Part shown: positions 24,742-32,319 of the stretch, one piece after another | Numbering within the stretch: position 1 is the stretch's first letter | Layout: the number at the start of each line of letters is the position of its first letter | Assembly: GCA_021780225.1 (NCBI GenBank) | Contig: JAJXZF010000106.1 | Coordinates: 1 to 33,542 of the forward strand | Direction of reading: 5' to 3' | Length of the DNA: 33,542 nt | DNA from: Deltaproteobacteria bacterium | Lineage (GTDB): Bacteria > Desulfobacterota > Binatia > Binatales > Binataceae | Position numbers and translations under genes: made by a program | Notes under the pieces: generated by a model | What the model was told of the DNA's origin: nothing | What the model saw: the letters and a program-made list of their open reading frames with translations, nothing else | Databases searched by the model: none

Positions 24742-25729
24742 ACCAGCCATGGCCGCGGCGCCGCTGGTGCGATGCGCCGGCGTGCGCAAGGAATTTCCGG
24801 CCGGTCAGGCGGGGTTGCTTGGCGGCAAGCGCCTTACGGTCAAGGCGGTGGACGGAATCGATCTTGAAATCGCGCCCGGCGAAACGCTCGGACTGGTCGG
24901 CGAATCAGGATCGGGCAAATCGACGCTGGGCAGATTGATCCTGCGATTGATCGAGCCGACCGCCGGCCAGGTTTTTTTCGAGGGGCGCGATCTGGCGGCG
25001 CTCAGCCGCGCCGATCTGCGTCAGATCCGGCGGCAAATGCAGGTCGTTTTTCAGGACCCCTATTCGTCGTTGAATCCGCGGATGCGCGTGCGGGCGATCG
25101 TCGCGGAGGGCATCGAGATCCATCGCCTTGCCCGCGGCCGGGAAAAAGAGGAACGCGTCGTCAAGATGCTGGAGCGGGTCGGGCTGGGTCCGGACGCGCT
25201 CGACCGCCTGCCGCACGAATTTTCCGGCGGCCAGCGCCAGCGCATCGGTATCGCGCGCGCGCTCGCGGTCGAGCCGCGCTTCCTCGTGCTGGACGAGCCG
25301 GTATCGGCGCTGGACGTGTCGATTCAGGCGCAGATCATCAACCTATTGCAGGATTTGCAGGACGACCTGCGGCTGACCTATCTGTTCATCGCTCACGATC
25401 TGCGGGTCGTCGAGCACATCAGCCGGCGGGTCGCGATTATGTACCTGGGGAAAATCGTGGAGCTGGCCGAGCGCGGCGAGATCTACGCCGAACCGCGTCA
25501 TCCGTACACGCGGGCGCTGCTTTCCGCGATTCCCGCGATCGACGCCGCCGCCCGCACCGAGCGTATCAAGCTGCCCGGCGAAGTTCCGAGCCCGCTCGAT
25601 CCGCCTCCCGGATGCGGCTTCCATCCGCGATGCCCCTATGCGAAAGATATCTGCAAGACCGTGACGCCCGCGCTCGTCGCCGGCAAGAACGGACACGCCG
25701 TGGCGTGCCACGTTTTTCCCGCGCTCTGA
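24719..25729 (+). CDS. Peptide/nickel ABC transporter ATPase, DppF/OppF-like
   Basis: 336 residues from the ATG at 24719. A TTG at 24695 and an ATG at 24749 are alternatives. Walker A is GESGSGKST (61-69), then [13 protein letters not shown] (Q-loop), FSGGQRQR (signature), [12 protein letters not shown] (Walker B) and IAHDLRVV. The C-terminus has the transporter extension with [13 protein letters not shown]. It forms the heterodimeric motor with the preceding DppD-like subunit; the overlap suggests coupled translation. The substrate is set by the missing permease and binding protein. It is followed 18 bases later by a bactofilin, which is probably unrelated in function but may be cotranscribed. 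Confidence 0.95.
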   Translation: MSPASASEPAMAAAPLVRCAGVRKEFPAGQAGLLGGKRLTVKAVDGIDLEIAPGETLGLVGESGSGKSTLGRLILRLIEPTAGQVFFEGRDLAALSRADLRQIRRQMQVVFQDPYSSLNPRMRVRAIVAEGIEIHRLARGREKEERVVKMLERVGLGPDALDRLPHEFSGGQRQRIGIARALAVEPRFLVLDEPVSALDVSIQAQIINLLQDLQDDLRLTYLFIAHDLRVVEHISRRVAIMYLGKIVELAERGEIYAEPRHPYTRALLSAIPAIDAAARTERIKLPGEVPSPLDPPPGCGFHPRCPYAKDICKTVTPALVAGKNGHAVACHVFPAL

Positions 25730-25747
25730 GCGGATCGGGGCCTGCCG

Positions 25748-26221
25748 ATGCGCCTGACGAATCGCACCGATAATCCGGGGGCCAAGCCGTCCGCGTCCGC
25801 CGCCGGCGCGGAAACCCTCCGCGCTCCGGCGCCGCCGCAGAGCGGCGGCCATGCCTGGATCGACGACCGGATCCGCGTCGCGGTCGGCCACAACATAAAT
25901 ATTTCGGGCAAGCTCGCGTTTACCGGTCCGGCCCGCATCGACGGCCAGTTTCGCGGCGAAATCAGTTCAAACGACCTGGTGGTTATTTCCGAGACCGGCG
26001 CCGTGGACGCGCGCGTGCGCACCCCGCGCATCCTGATATTCGGCGAATTTCACGGCGAAGTGATGGGGGCCAAGGCGGTGATAATCGGTCCGTCGGCGCG
26101 CGTCAGGGGACGCGTCGAGACCGAGAAGCTTACGGTGAACGAGGGCGCCCGCATTGAGGCCGATCTCGTGGTCGGCCATTCCGCGAACGCCGGTCCCGCG
26201 CCTGAAAAATCCGAATCCTGA
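25748..26221 (+). CDS. Bactofilin (polymer-forming cytoskeletal protein)
   Basis: 157 residues. A disordered N-terminal tail (about 1-40) is followed by the bactofilin beta-helix core (about 45-140) with repeats of the type ISGKLAFTGPARIDGQFRGE, LVVISETGAVDA and KAVIIGPSARVRGRVE. Length and layout fit the family: short tails around a right-handed beta-helix that polymerises end to end. Bactofilins form membrane-linked filaments that guide cell-wall enzymes and cell shape. The usual M23 peptidase partner is not adjacent here, although one lies at 1-933. It converges on rplS. Confidence 0.93.
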   Translation: MRLTNRTDNPGAKPSASAAGAETLRAPAPPQSGGHAWIDDRIRVAVGHNINISGKLAFTGPARIDGQFRGEISSNDLVVISETGAVDARVRTPRILIFGEFHGEVMGAKAVIIGPSARVRGRVETEKLTVNEGARIEADLVVGHSANAGPAPEKSES

Positions 26222-26242
26222 CCGCCGGCGTAAGCCCGGCGG
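26222..26242. terminator. Hairpin between the convergent bactofilin and rplS genes
   Basis: CCGCCGG at 26222-26228 pairs with CCGGCGG at 26236-26242 around a seven-base loop. There is no T-run, so it may act with Rho or as a shared hairpin for both strands. Location between two convergent stops is the main support. Confidence 0.4.
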
Positions 26243-26253
26243 CCGTCGCGCCC

Positions 26254-26598
26254 TCAGCCGGCGCTCTGGATGCGCGCCGCTTTGCCCGATAGCTTTCGCA
26301 AGTAATAGAGCTTCGCGCGGCGCACCTTGCCGCGGGTGAGCACCTGAATCTTTTCGATACGCGGCGAATGGAAGGGAAAGATGCGTTCGACGCCGATTCC
26401 GTAGGAGATTTTCCGTACGGTGAAGGTCGCGCGGCTGCCGCCGCGATTCATCTTGATAACCACGCCCTCGAAGGACTGGATTCGCTCTTTTTCGCCTTCG
26501 ACCACCTTGACCTGCAACCGCACCGTATCGCCAACGCGAAACGCGGGGAGGTCGCTGCGCAAGGCGCGCTCTTCGATTTTCTGGATTACGCTGTTCAT
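26254..26598 (-). CDS. rplS: Large ribosomal subunit protein bL19
   Basis: 114 residues, the standard length. [27 protein letters not shown] and the following [24 protein letters not shown] and [13 protein letters not shown] stretches are the conserved L19 core. It sits at the 30S/50S interface. In most relatives it directly follows trmD. Here two small membrane-protein genes and a palindromic repeat lie between, so it is either transcribed through them or has its own promoter in the 73-base gap upstream. Confidence 0.97.
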   Translation of the reverse strand: MNSVIQKIEERALRSDLPAFRVGDTVRLQVKVVEGEKERIQSFEGVVIKMNRGGSRATFTVRKISYGIGVERIFPFHSPRIEKIQVLTRGKVRRAKLYYLRKLSGKAARIQSAG

Positions 26599-26671
26599 GG
26601 GAGTCCCACCCCCGAAGATGAGCCAGATAATTTAGCTAATTCGCCGGGACGTAACAACGGCCTGCGATTGA

Positions 26672-26998
26672 TTATTCCAGGCTTGGGTAAACAACCCGTT
26701 CCGGCCTGAGGCGCAGCCCGCAGTGTCCGCAACGTCCGGCGAAAAGCTTCGCGACGCTCGGCGCTCCGTTCGTTGAATGGAACAGCCGGCCGCAGCGCGG
26801 ACAGCGCGCGAACATCAGCCGCCCGGCCGCGAGCGCGATTCCGATCGTCCAGACCAGCGCCGTTCCGGCCAAGGCGAATTTACGGTTGGCCGCGCGCGCC
26901 GCGATCCAGAGCGCCGGGCCGAGGGTTATCGCCCATCCGAGCAGCCATAGCCGCCCGCGCCGGATCCGGCCGCGCGCCGCGGTTTCTTCCAAAGTCAT
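26672..26998 (-). CDS. Small membrane protein with zinc ribbon
   Basis: 108 residues. Two hydrophobic helices (about 16-34 and 41-58) are followed by a cytoplasmic zinc ribbon: CPRC near 66-69 and CGHC about 20 residues later, with a short spacer. I know no family with certainty. The layout suggests a membrane-anchored zinc-binding module, perhaps a sensor or partner protein. The position between trmD and rplS is unusual. No strong ribosome-binding site is visible before the ATG. Confidence 0.65.
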   Translation of the reverse strand: MTLEETAARGRIRRGRLWLLGWAITLGPALWIAARAANRKFALAGTALVWTIGIALAAGRLMFARCPRCGRLFHSTNGAPSVAKLFAGRCGHCGLRLRPERVVYPSLE

Positions 26999-27031
26999 CG
27001 CGCGATTAAGCGACGCCCGTGCGGCGCGGCC

Positions 27032-27241
27032 TCACGCTTCCTCGTCGCCGCCGGCGGCGCGATTGCAGCGGCTCAGCAGTCCCGCCGCCAAGAGCGAGAC
27101 GCCGACGATCGACAGCAGCGTACCGAGCAATCCGCCGACGCTCGCCAAGTCCTGCCCGGCGGTTTCGATTACGAGGTCGGAGCCGGCCACGAGCATAATC
27201 GCGCCGAAGAAGATCATCAGATCGGTGATTATTTTCATCAT
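27032..27241 (-). CDS. Small hydrophobic protein, unknown
   Basis: 69 residues from the ATG at 27241 (the next codon is also ATG). Two hydrophobic helices (about 5-21 and 34-58) are separated by IETAGQDLASVGG, and a charged Cys-containing tail CNRAAGGDEEA ends the protein. An earlier TTG at 27271 would add ten Gly/Pro/Ala-rich residues without hydrophobic character, so I prefer the ATG. No family recognised; probably an inner-membrane protein. It lies 33 bases upstream of the zinc-ribbon gene on the same strand. Confidence 0.55.
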   Translation of the reverse strand: MMKIITDLMIFFGAIMLVAGSDLVIETAGQDLASVGGLLGTLLSIVGVSLLAAGLLSRCNRAAGGDEEA

Positions 27242-27387
27242 TATCGCGCCGGGCTCCGCCGCCCGGTTCAAGCTTTAAATTCGCCGCGCCGCATTATCGC
27301 ATCGCACAGGCCGCGCGGCCATGCGCCCGCGTCTAGCGTGGCGTCCCTTGAATAAGTTTGCACTTTGGGTCGATCTTGCGCTCCGTG

Positions 27388-27457
27388 TGGATGCCCGGAT
27401 CAAGTCCGGGCATGACACACTCTATTCGTCATTGCCGGGCCCAGACCCGGCAATCCA
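27388..27457. repeat. Paired REP-like palindromes (inverted units)
   Basis: Two palindromic units face each other. Unit 1 (27388-27416) runs TGGATGCCC...GGGCATGAC with a perfect 9-base stem, ATGCCCGGA/TCCGGGCAT, and a 5-base loop. Unit 2 (27428-27457) runs GTCATTGCC...GGCAATCCA with a 9-base stem, ATTGCCGGG/CCCGGCAAT, and a 6-base loop. The second is close to the reverse complement of the first, with 11 bases between. This matches intergenic palindromes that are common in alphaproteobacteria. The rest of the gap 27242-27536 holds no gene I can support. Confidence 0.75.
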
Positions 27458-27536
27458 TCCCTGGTCGCCCGACAGTGGGCGATCTGCGCGCCGAGCTGAC
27501 AAGGCGTCAGGTGGAAGTTATTTGCGGGACACCACA

Positions 27537-28094
27537 CTAGCGTCCGCACAGTCGATCGAGGATTATTCCCGCCGCCGCGCGCACCGACAAATGGTTGTAA
27601 CCGCCCCCGCCGAGAATCGGCGGCAGGGTCAAATCCGCGCGCTCGGCCAGCGCCGGCGCCATACCAAAACCCGTTCCGAACAGCACCATCAGCGGCGGGC
27701 TATCGGCCCGCTGCAGCATCGCGCGCGCTTCGCTCCAGGCCAGCCCGCCCTCCGCTCGCGCCGACGTGAACGCGACCAGCGGACGCATCCCGCTGATCGC
27801 TTCGATCGCCGCGAGCGCGTCGTCGAACGCGGGGACGATTTGGATCAGGTCGAGCGCCTCGCGCCGGCGCGAATCGAATTGGCGGCCATAGCCGGTTTGC
27901 CAATGTTCGAGCACGCGGGCCGCGAACGCGCGCTGGTCGGGGATGGGATGGATGACGAAAAACGCCTTCGCTCCGTAAGTCCGCGCCGAGCGCGCGAGAT
28001 CGTGCAAATCGAGGCTGGTGATCGCGGAGGTGACGATTTTGCCGGTGCGATCGATCACCGGATAATGCGCGAGCGCGATATGCAGGTCCGCCAC
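27537..28094 (-). CDS. SPOUT-class RNA methyltransferase (PF09936-like), next to trmD
   Basis: 185 residues from a GTG at 28094, starting one base after the trmD stop. The start LHIALAHYPVIDR, the central VAFTSAR and LMVLFGTGFGM, and the end PPILGGGGYNHLSVRAAAGIILDRL form a knot-type SAM-binding region. This fits the RNA methyltransferase family placed beside trmD in Deltaproteobacteria and several thermophile lineages. It probably methylates tRNA or rRNA, but the target base is unknown. The tight junction suggests coupled translation with trmD. Confidence 0.88.
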   Translation of the reverse strand: MADLHIALAHYPVIDRTGKIVTSAITSLDLHDLARSARTYGAKAFFVIHPIPDQRAFAARVLEHWQTGYGRQFDSRRREALDLIQIVPAFDDALAAIEAISGMRPLVAFTSARAEGGLAWSEARAMLQRADSPPLMVLFGTGFGMAPALAERADLTLPPILGGGGYNHLSVRAAAGIILDRLCGR

Positions 28095-28095
28095 G

Positions 28096-28785
28096 TCAGG
28101 CCTTGCGCGGCGCGCCGTTCAAATCGGGCCGCCGCCGTCCGGTGCGCCGCCGCGCCTCGTCGCGCCGCCATTCGCGGATTTTGCCGTGATCGCCGCTCAG
28201 CAACACTTCCGGCACGCGCATCCCGCGAAACTCCTCGGGCCGCGTGTATTGCGGATATTCGAGCAGTTCGCCGCCCGCGAAAGATTCCTCTTCGAGCGAG
28301 GCTGGATTTCCGAGCACGCCGGGCAGCAGCCGCGCGACCGCTTCGATCACGACCATCGCGGGCAGTTCGCCGCCGGTCAGCACGTAATCGCCGATCGAAA
28401 TTTCCCGATCGGCCATCGCGCGCACGCGCTCGTCGAAGCCCTCGTAGCGTCCCGCGATCAGCATCAGGCCGCGCGCCGCCGAGGCGAATTCGCGCGCAAG
28501 GCGCTGGCTGAACGGTTCGCCCTGCGGCGTCAGCAGGATTTTCATCAGGCCGGGAGTGTTGCTTTCGACCGCGTCGATCGCGGCGGCGATCGGCTCCGGC
28601 CGCATCACCATCCCGCTACCGCCGCCGTAAGGCGCGTCGTCCACCTGATGATAGGCGCCGAGACCGTGCTCGCGCAGGTTGTGCGCCGAAATCGCGATCC
28701 GGCCCTGGCCGCGCGCACGGCCGATCAGGCCGGCGTCGAGCGCCGCGAACATCTCGGGAAACAGGGTGATTACGTGGAATTCCAT
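28096..28785 (-). CDS. trmD: tRNA (guanine-N1-)-methyltransferase TrmD
   Basis: 229 residues from the ATG at 28785. An ATG at 28824 would add 13 residues that are not conserved. The SPOUT knot is given by LIAGRYEGFDERV, SIGDYVLTGGELPA and the adjoining EEESF and YPQYTRP segments. The protein begins with FHVITLFPEMF, as nearly all family members do. It methylates G37 next to the anticodon of tRNAs with CNN anticodons, which prevents +1 frameshifting. It is preceded by rimM and followed by the PF09936-like methyltransferase. Confidence 0.97.
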   Translation of the reverse strand: MEFHVITLFPEMFAALDAGLIGRARGQGRIAISAHNLREHGLGAYHQVDDAPYGGGSGMVMRPEPIAAAIDAVESNTPGLMKILLTPQGEPFSQRLAREFASAARGLMLIAGRYEGFDERVRAMADREISIGDYVLTGGELPAMVVIEAVARLLPGVLGNPASLEEESFAGGELLEYPQYTRPEEFRGMRVPEVLLSGDHGKIREWRRDEARRRTGRRRPDLNGAPRKA

Positions 28786-28825
28786 CGCCGAACGGTTTTG
28801 CGCCGGGTCGTTGTGTCCGGACATT

Positions 28826-29389
28826 CTAATCGAGCAGGCCGGGAACCGCTTCGATAACGATCTGGCGCCGCTCGAAATCGAGCGAGCGGATCACGTCGGC
28901 GATCGCCGGAACAAGGATTTCCCGCCCGCCCTCGCGCACCACCAAAACGTCGTTGGCGCCGTTGCTGAAAACTTCCTCCACCACGCCGATTCTTTCGCCC
29001 GTTGCGGTCGTCACCGCGCAGCCGATCGTCTGAAAATAATAGAACTCGCCCGCGGCCAGCGCCGGCAGATCCGCCGCCGCGACCGAGACGATCGCGCCGC
29101 GCATCGCGTCGGCCGCCTCCGGCGTCGCGATTCCTTTGAGCATGATTCGAAACGTCGTCCGATTGATCCGCGCGGCCGCATTCAGCCGGTACTCGCGCGG
29201 CGGCGTTCCGGAGTTCGCAACGAAGAGGCGCCGAAGCGATTCCAGGATCGACGAATCCGCATCGTCCGGCCTGAGCCGAAGCGCGCCCTTCAGCCCGTGG
29301 GCGCCGGCAAGATAGCCGATCCGCACCAACCCGTGCGGCGCGGCCGGATTTGATTGGTTCTGCGTCGAAAGCCTGCCGGCCGCGTCCAT
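28826..29389 (-). CDS. rimM: Ribosome maturation factor RimM
   Basis: 187 residues from the ATG at 29389. The N-terminal RimM domain starts RIGYLAGAHGLKGALRL (about 23-39). The C-terminal PRC-barrel contains GEFYYFQTIGCAV, VEEVFSNGANDVLVV and ILVPAI. It binds S19 in the 30S head and helps 16S maturation. The first 22 residues are an extra Gln/Asn-containing tail. The gene lies six bases after khpA and just before trmD, the classical order. Confidence 0.95.
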   Translation of the reverse strand: MDAAGRLSTQNQSNPAAPHGLVRIGYLAGAHGLKGALRLRPDDADSSILESLRRLFVANSGTPPREYRLNAAARINRTTFRIMLKGIATPEAADAMRGAIVSVAAADLPALAAGEFYYFQTIGCAVTTATGERIGVVEEVFSNGANDVLVVREGGREILVPAIADVIRSLDFERRQIVIEAVPGLLD

Positions 29390-29395
29390 CCCGGC

Positions 29396-29632
29396 CTATT
29401 TGTCTTCGATAATTTCCAGCACGACCTTGCGGTTGGTGCGCGAGGCGACCGCATTGAGGATCGTGCGGATCGACTTGGCGGTCCGTCCCTGCTTGCCGAT
29501 AACGCGGCCGAGGTCTTCCTTCGCCACCCTCAATTCAAGTACCGAGGCGGTGTCGCCCTGGGTCTCCTTGACTTCGACCGCGTCAGGATTATTGACCAAC
29601 TGCTGCGCCAGGAACTGGACTAGCTCCTTCAT
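29396..29632 (-). CDS. khpA: KH-domain RNA-binding protein KhpA
   Basis: 78 residues with a single type II KH domain. The RNA-binding GxxG loop is GKQG in RVIGKQGRTAKSIR. A GGGAG ribosome-binding site precedes the ATG at 29632. KhpA binds RNA, often with KhpB, and affects cell-wall growth and division in Firmicutes. Its place between rpsP and rimM is typical of deltaproteobacteria-like and Firmicute genomes and not of alpha-, beta- or gammaproteobacteria. It is therefore a useful lineage marker. Confidence 0.95.
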   Translation of the reverse strand: MKELVQFLAQQLVNNPDAVEVKETQGDTASVLELRVAKEDLGRVIGKQGRTAKSIRTILNAVASRTNRKVVLEIIEDK

Positions 29633-29652
29633 GGCAGGCTCCCTGGAAGGCG

Positions 29653-29907
29653 TCAGGCTGATTGAGCGGCGCTTGTCGCTTGCTTGAGCAGCTTCCTTAC
29701 GGTGTCGCTGGGCTGTGCTCCCGATTTAAGCCATCGATCCGCCTCTTCGGCTTTGAGCGTGACCTTGGGCGGATTGAAGGCCGGATCGTAGGTGCCGATC
29801 TGGGCGACGAAACGGCCGTCGCGCGGCGAGCTCGAATCGGCCACTACGATACGAAAAAACGGTTTCTTGCGCGCGCCATGACGGCGCAGCCGGATTACCA
29901 GTGCCAT
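29653..29907 (-). CDS. rpsP: Small ribosomal subunit protein bS16
   Basis: 84 residues. MALVIRLRRHGARKKPFFRI, VVADSSSPRDGRF, IGTYDP and the WLKSGAQPSDTVRKLL helix are the conserved S16 sequence. It is needed for early 30S assembly. It lies 28 bases after ffh on the same strand and 20 bases before khpA. Confidence 0.97.
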   Translation of the reverse strand: MALVIRLRRHGARKKPFFRIVVADSSSPRDGRFVAQIGTYDPAFNPPKVTLKAEEADRWLKSGAQPSDTVRKLLKQATSAAQSA

Positions 29908-29935
29908 ACCTGCGGTTATCTCTCCCTCGGATATT

Positions 29936-31276
29936 CTAGCGCCCGAAGCCCAGGCCGCGCATCAGGGGGCGGCCCACGCCCATCCGGGTGATTTTCTTCA
30001 TCATTTTGCGGGTCTGCTCGAATTGCTTGACGAAGCGGTTGACCTCCTGCACGGAGGTGCCGCTGCCGTTCGCGATTCGCGCGCGCCGCGTGCCGTTCAA
30101 TATAAGATGATTCTGCCGTTCCTGCCGGGTCATCGAGTCGATTATAGCCTGCACCCGCTTGAGTTCGGCGCGGGCCTCCTCGGAGTCGGCCTGGCCGGCG
30201 ATTTTCTTCAGCCCCGGAATCATCCCGAGCAGGTCGCCGATCGATCCCATCTTGCGGATCGTGCGGAGTTGATCGGCGAAATCCTCGATCGAAAATTCAT
30301 TCTTCTTGAGCTTGCGCTCGAGTTCCTTGGCCTTGTTCTGATCGTAATTCTGCTGGGTCTTTTCGATCAGGCTGAGCATGTCGCCCATGCCCAGAATCCG
30401 CGAGGCGAGGCGGTCCGGATGGAACACCTCGAAGGCGTCGAGCTTTTCGCCCAGACCGGCGAACAGGATCGGCGCGCCGGTGATCGCGCGCACCGAAAGC
30501 GCGGCGCCGCCGCGCGCGTCGCTGTCGAGCTTGGTCAGGACCAGGCCCGAAATCTTGAGCCGATCGTGAAAGCCCTGCGCGACGTTGACGGCGTCCTGAC
30601 CGGTCATCGCGTCGGCCACCAGAATCGTATGATGGGGATTGGCGGCGACCTTGAGCCGGTCCAGCTCCGCCATCAATTCGTCGTCGATTTGCAGGCGGCC
30701 GGCGGTGTCGATCAGCAGCGCGTCGTGGCCGCCGACCTCGGCCCGCATCAGCGCCCGGCTTACGATCTCGACCGGATCCTCGGTCTCCCGGCTTTCCGCG
30801 ACCGGCACGCCGATTTGCGCGCCCAGAATCCGCAACTGTTCCATCGCGGCCGGCCGCCGCACGTCGGTCGAAACCATCAACGGATGGCGCTTGCGTTCGG
30901 CCTTGAGGAAACGCGCCAGCTTGGCCAGCGAGGTGGTTTTGCCCGAACCCTGCAGGCCGACCACCATGATTTTTACGGGCGGCTTGACCTTGAGGTCGAG
31001 TTCGCGGGCGCTGCCGCCCATCACCTCGCACAGTTCGGCGGCGACGAACTTGATCAGATGCTGCTCGGGGGATAGGGAGCGCAGCACCTCCTGCCCGAGC
31101 GCCTTTTTCTTTACGTGCTCGACGAAATCGCGGACGACCTTGATATTGACGTCAGCCTCGAGCAGGGCGAGGCGGACCTCACGGAGCGCTTCATCGATAT
31201 TGCGCTCGGTGATGCGACCCTGGCCTTTTAACTTCTTAAAGACGCCTTCGAGGCGGTCGCTGAGCGTGTCGAACAT
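29936..31276 (-). CDS. ffh: Signal recognition particle GTPase Ffh (SRP54)
   Basis: 446 residues. The N domain (about 1-95) is followed by the G domain with GLQGSGKTT (107-115), LLIDTAGR and LTKLDSDARGG. The Met-containing M domain (about 325-446) has MIPGL, SMTRQER, RRARIANGSG and the C-terminal MMKK. It binds signal peptides and 4.5S RNA and targets ribosomes to the membrane. The C-terminus GRPLMRGLGFGR is short and complete. It opens the ffh-rpsP-khpA-rimM-trmD cluster. The 4.5S RNA gene is not in the window. Confidence 0.97.
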   Translation of the reverse strand: MFDTLSDRLEGVFKKLKGQGRITERNIDEALREVRLALLEADVNIKVVRDFVEHVKKKALGQEVLRSLSPEQHLIKFVAAELCEVMGGSARELDLKVKPPVKIMVVGLQGSGKTTSLAKLARFLKAERKRHPLMVSTDVRRPAAMEQLRILGAQIGVPVAESRETEDPVEIVSRALMRAEVGGHDALLIDTAGRLQIDDELMAELDRLKVAANPHHTILVADAMTGQDAVNVAQGFHDRLKISGLVLTKLDSDARGGAALSVRAITGAPILFAGLGEKLDAFEVFHPDRLASRILGMGDMLSLIEKTQQNYDQNKAKELERKLKKNEFSIEDFADQLRTIRKMGSIGDLLGMIPGLKKIAGQADSEEARAELKRVQAIIDSMTRQERQNHLILNGTRRARIANGSGTSVQEVNRFVKQFEQTRKMMKKITRMGVGRPLMRGLGFGR

Positions 31277-31366
31277 GATCGGAACTGGATGTAAGAAGAG
31301 ACGACCGGATGGTCCGGATTATTCTGATGCCTCGGAAGTCGGCGCAGGCTTTACTCCAAGCATCAA

Positions 31367-31395
31367 AGCGTAAACCCGCCCGCCCCCGATGTCAA
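31367..31395 (-). promoter_or_regulatory. Candidate sigma-70 promoter for the ffh cluster
   Basis: On the minus strand TTGACA (31395-31390) is a perfect -35 box, followed after 17 bases by TACGCT (31372-31367) as -10. The predicted leader before the ffh ATG is about 85 bases. Position and spacing are ideal; the -10 match is partial (3 of 6). The flanking gap 31277-31464 holds nothing else I can support. Confidence 0.5.
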
Positions 31396-31464
31396 CGCGG
31401 TACTGCCTAGCCCCACCAACGGGGATCGCCTTGGGACGGCCGACCAAAGAACGCACCACGTGGA

Positions 31465-32103
31465 TCATGAAGGCACGCAATCTGCATGCGCGCGTAGCTC
31501 TGGTCTCACCCTTCTTCCGAATGTGACGAGATAGACCTTTAATCCTTCGGTTCGAGCAAATTTCATGACGGGCACGAAATCAGAGTCTCCCGTGACGAGA
31601 ACCAAAATGTCCACCAGCCGGTTCAGCGCAATTCTCGCCATGTCAAGCCCGATACGAATATCGACGCCTTTCTGCTTGAAATCAGGAATTAAATCTTTGG
31701 GTTCGATCGCACGCCTCGTGGAGGCAATCTCTTGGAGCGATCTTTGTTTGATTTTGAATCCTTGGCGAAGCAGCACACCACGACGAACTGCGAAATCTGA
31801 TTCTTGCTCAAGCTCTTCAATTAACCGTTTATTCGCGATACCTAACGGGCTGGTCTTGTAGTTCGTTTGAAAACCGTCCATTGGATTGGTGACGGTTCCG
31901 TCATAAGGCAGCGAATCATAATAGAAAATTCGATAAAGCGATCCGTTAGCCAATCTTTGATGATCGAGAATTCGTTCGCAGACCTGAACGATTTCATCCG
32001 ACGAAACAATTGGTTCTGGTCTTGATTGCGTCAGGGCGCTGCGAACGAAGCCATCGTCCAATAAAAGCGCAATTTTATCATTAGGACGCGATTCTACTCG
32101 CAT
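31465..32103 (-). CDS. NYN-domain (PIN-like) nuclease, lower GC than neighbours
   Basis: 212 residues from the ATG at 32103. The start IALLLDDGFVRSAL (D16/D17), the middle VDIRIGLDMARIAL (D148, D154), and VLVTGDSDFVPVM (D173, D175), then KVYLVTFG, give the acidic sites and beta strands of the NYN/LabA branch of PIN-like nucleases. The acidic set looks complete. NYN proteins cut RNA or act in RNA turnover; some are found in defence or toxin contexts, but no partner is visible here. The gene uses AT-rich codons unlike its neighbours (26 of 60 bases are G or C at 31801-31860, by hand count), so it is likely acquired. It lies upstream of ffh on the same strand. Confidence 0.85.
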   Translation of the reverse strand: MRVESRPNDKIALLLDDGFVRSALTQSRPEPIVSSDEIVQVCERILDHQRLANGSLYRIFYYDSLPYDGTVTNPMDGFQTNYKTSPLGIANKRLIEELEQESDFAVRRGVLLRQGFKIKQRSLQEIASTRRAIEPKDLIPDFKQKGVDIRIGLDMARIALNRLVDILVLVTGDSDFVPVMKFARTEGLKVYLVTFGRRVRPELRAHADCVPS

Positions 32104-32319
32104 GAAATTACATCATAAGCATTTATTCATCTATTCCAAGCATCTTGACGAACGGAATATCGGTGGTTTAAATTAGACACTGAATCGAAAGACGCCCTCC
32201 CTTCGCGTACAATCCAAGTAGGATCGCAAGGACCTCACGCGTTGGGGGGCACGTTTTTAATCCCAATCCCGGTTATTTTTCTTTTCAACTTTGCAACATT
32301 CGTTGACCAATTATTTCTC
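32104..32319. other. AT-rich intergenic stretch between the NYN gene and the ComM stump
   Basis: Apart from the candidate NYN promoter I see no gene, strong inverted repeat or IS end here. The composition is clearly more AT-rich than the flanking chromosome, with runs such as GTTATTTTTCTTTTC. The change to normal GC occurs near 32320, at the stop codon of the ComM remnant. Confidence 0.5.
32112..32139 (-). promoter_or_regulatory. Candidate promoter of the NYN gene
   Basis: On the minus strand TTGGAA (32139-32134) and TATGAT (32117-32112) are separated by 16 bases. The -10 box is only eight bases from the ATG, so the transcript would be nearly leaderless. This agrees with the lack of a ribosome-binding site before the ATG. 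Confidence 0.35.

Noticed and set aside
27321-28511. Plus-strand frame of 396 codons across the REP pair, the RNA methyltransferase and trmD
   Set aside because: It covers two well-supported minus-strand genes, is Arg-rich and has no recognisable domain.
31411-31424. CCCC-ACCAAC-GGGG hairpin between the NYN gene and ffh as terminator
   Set aside because: The stem is only four pairs, with no T-tract on either strand.
31277-31464. tRNA or 4.5S RNA gene upstream of ffh
   Set aside because: No cloverleaf, no T-loop GGTTCGA-type box and no SRP RNA tetraloop hairpin could be found in this gap.
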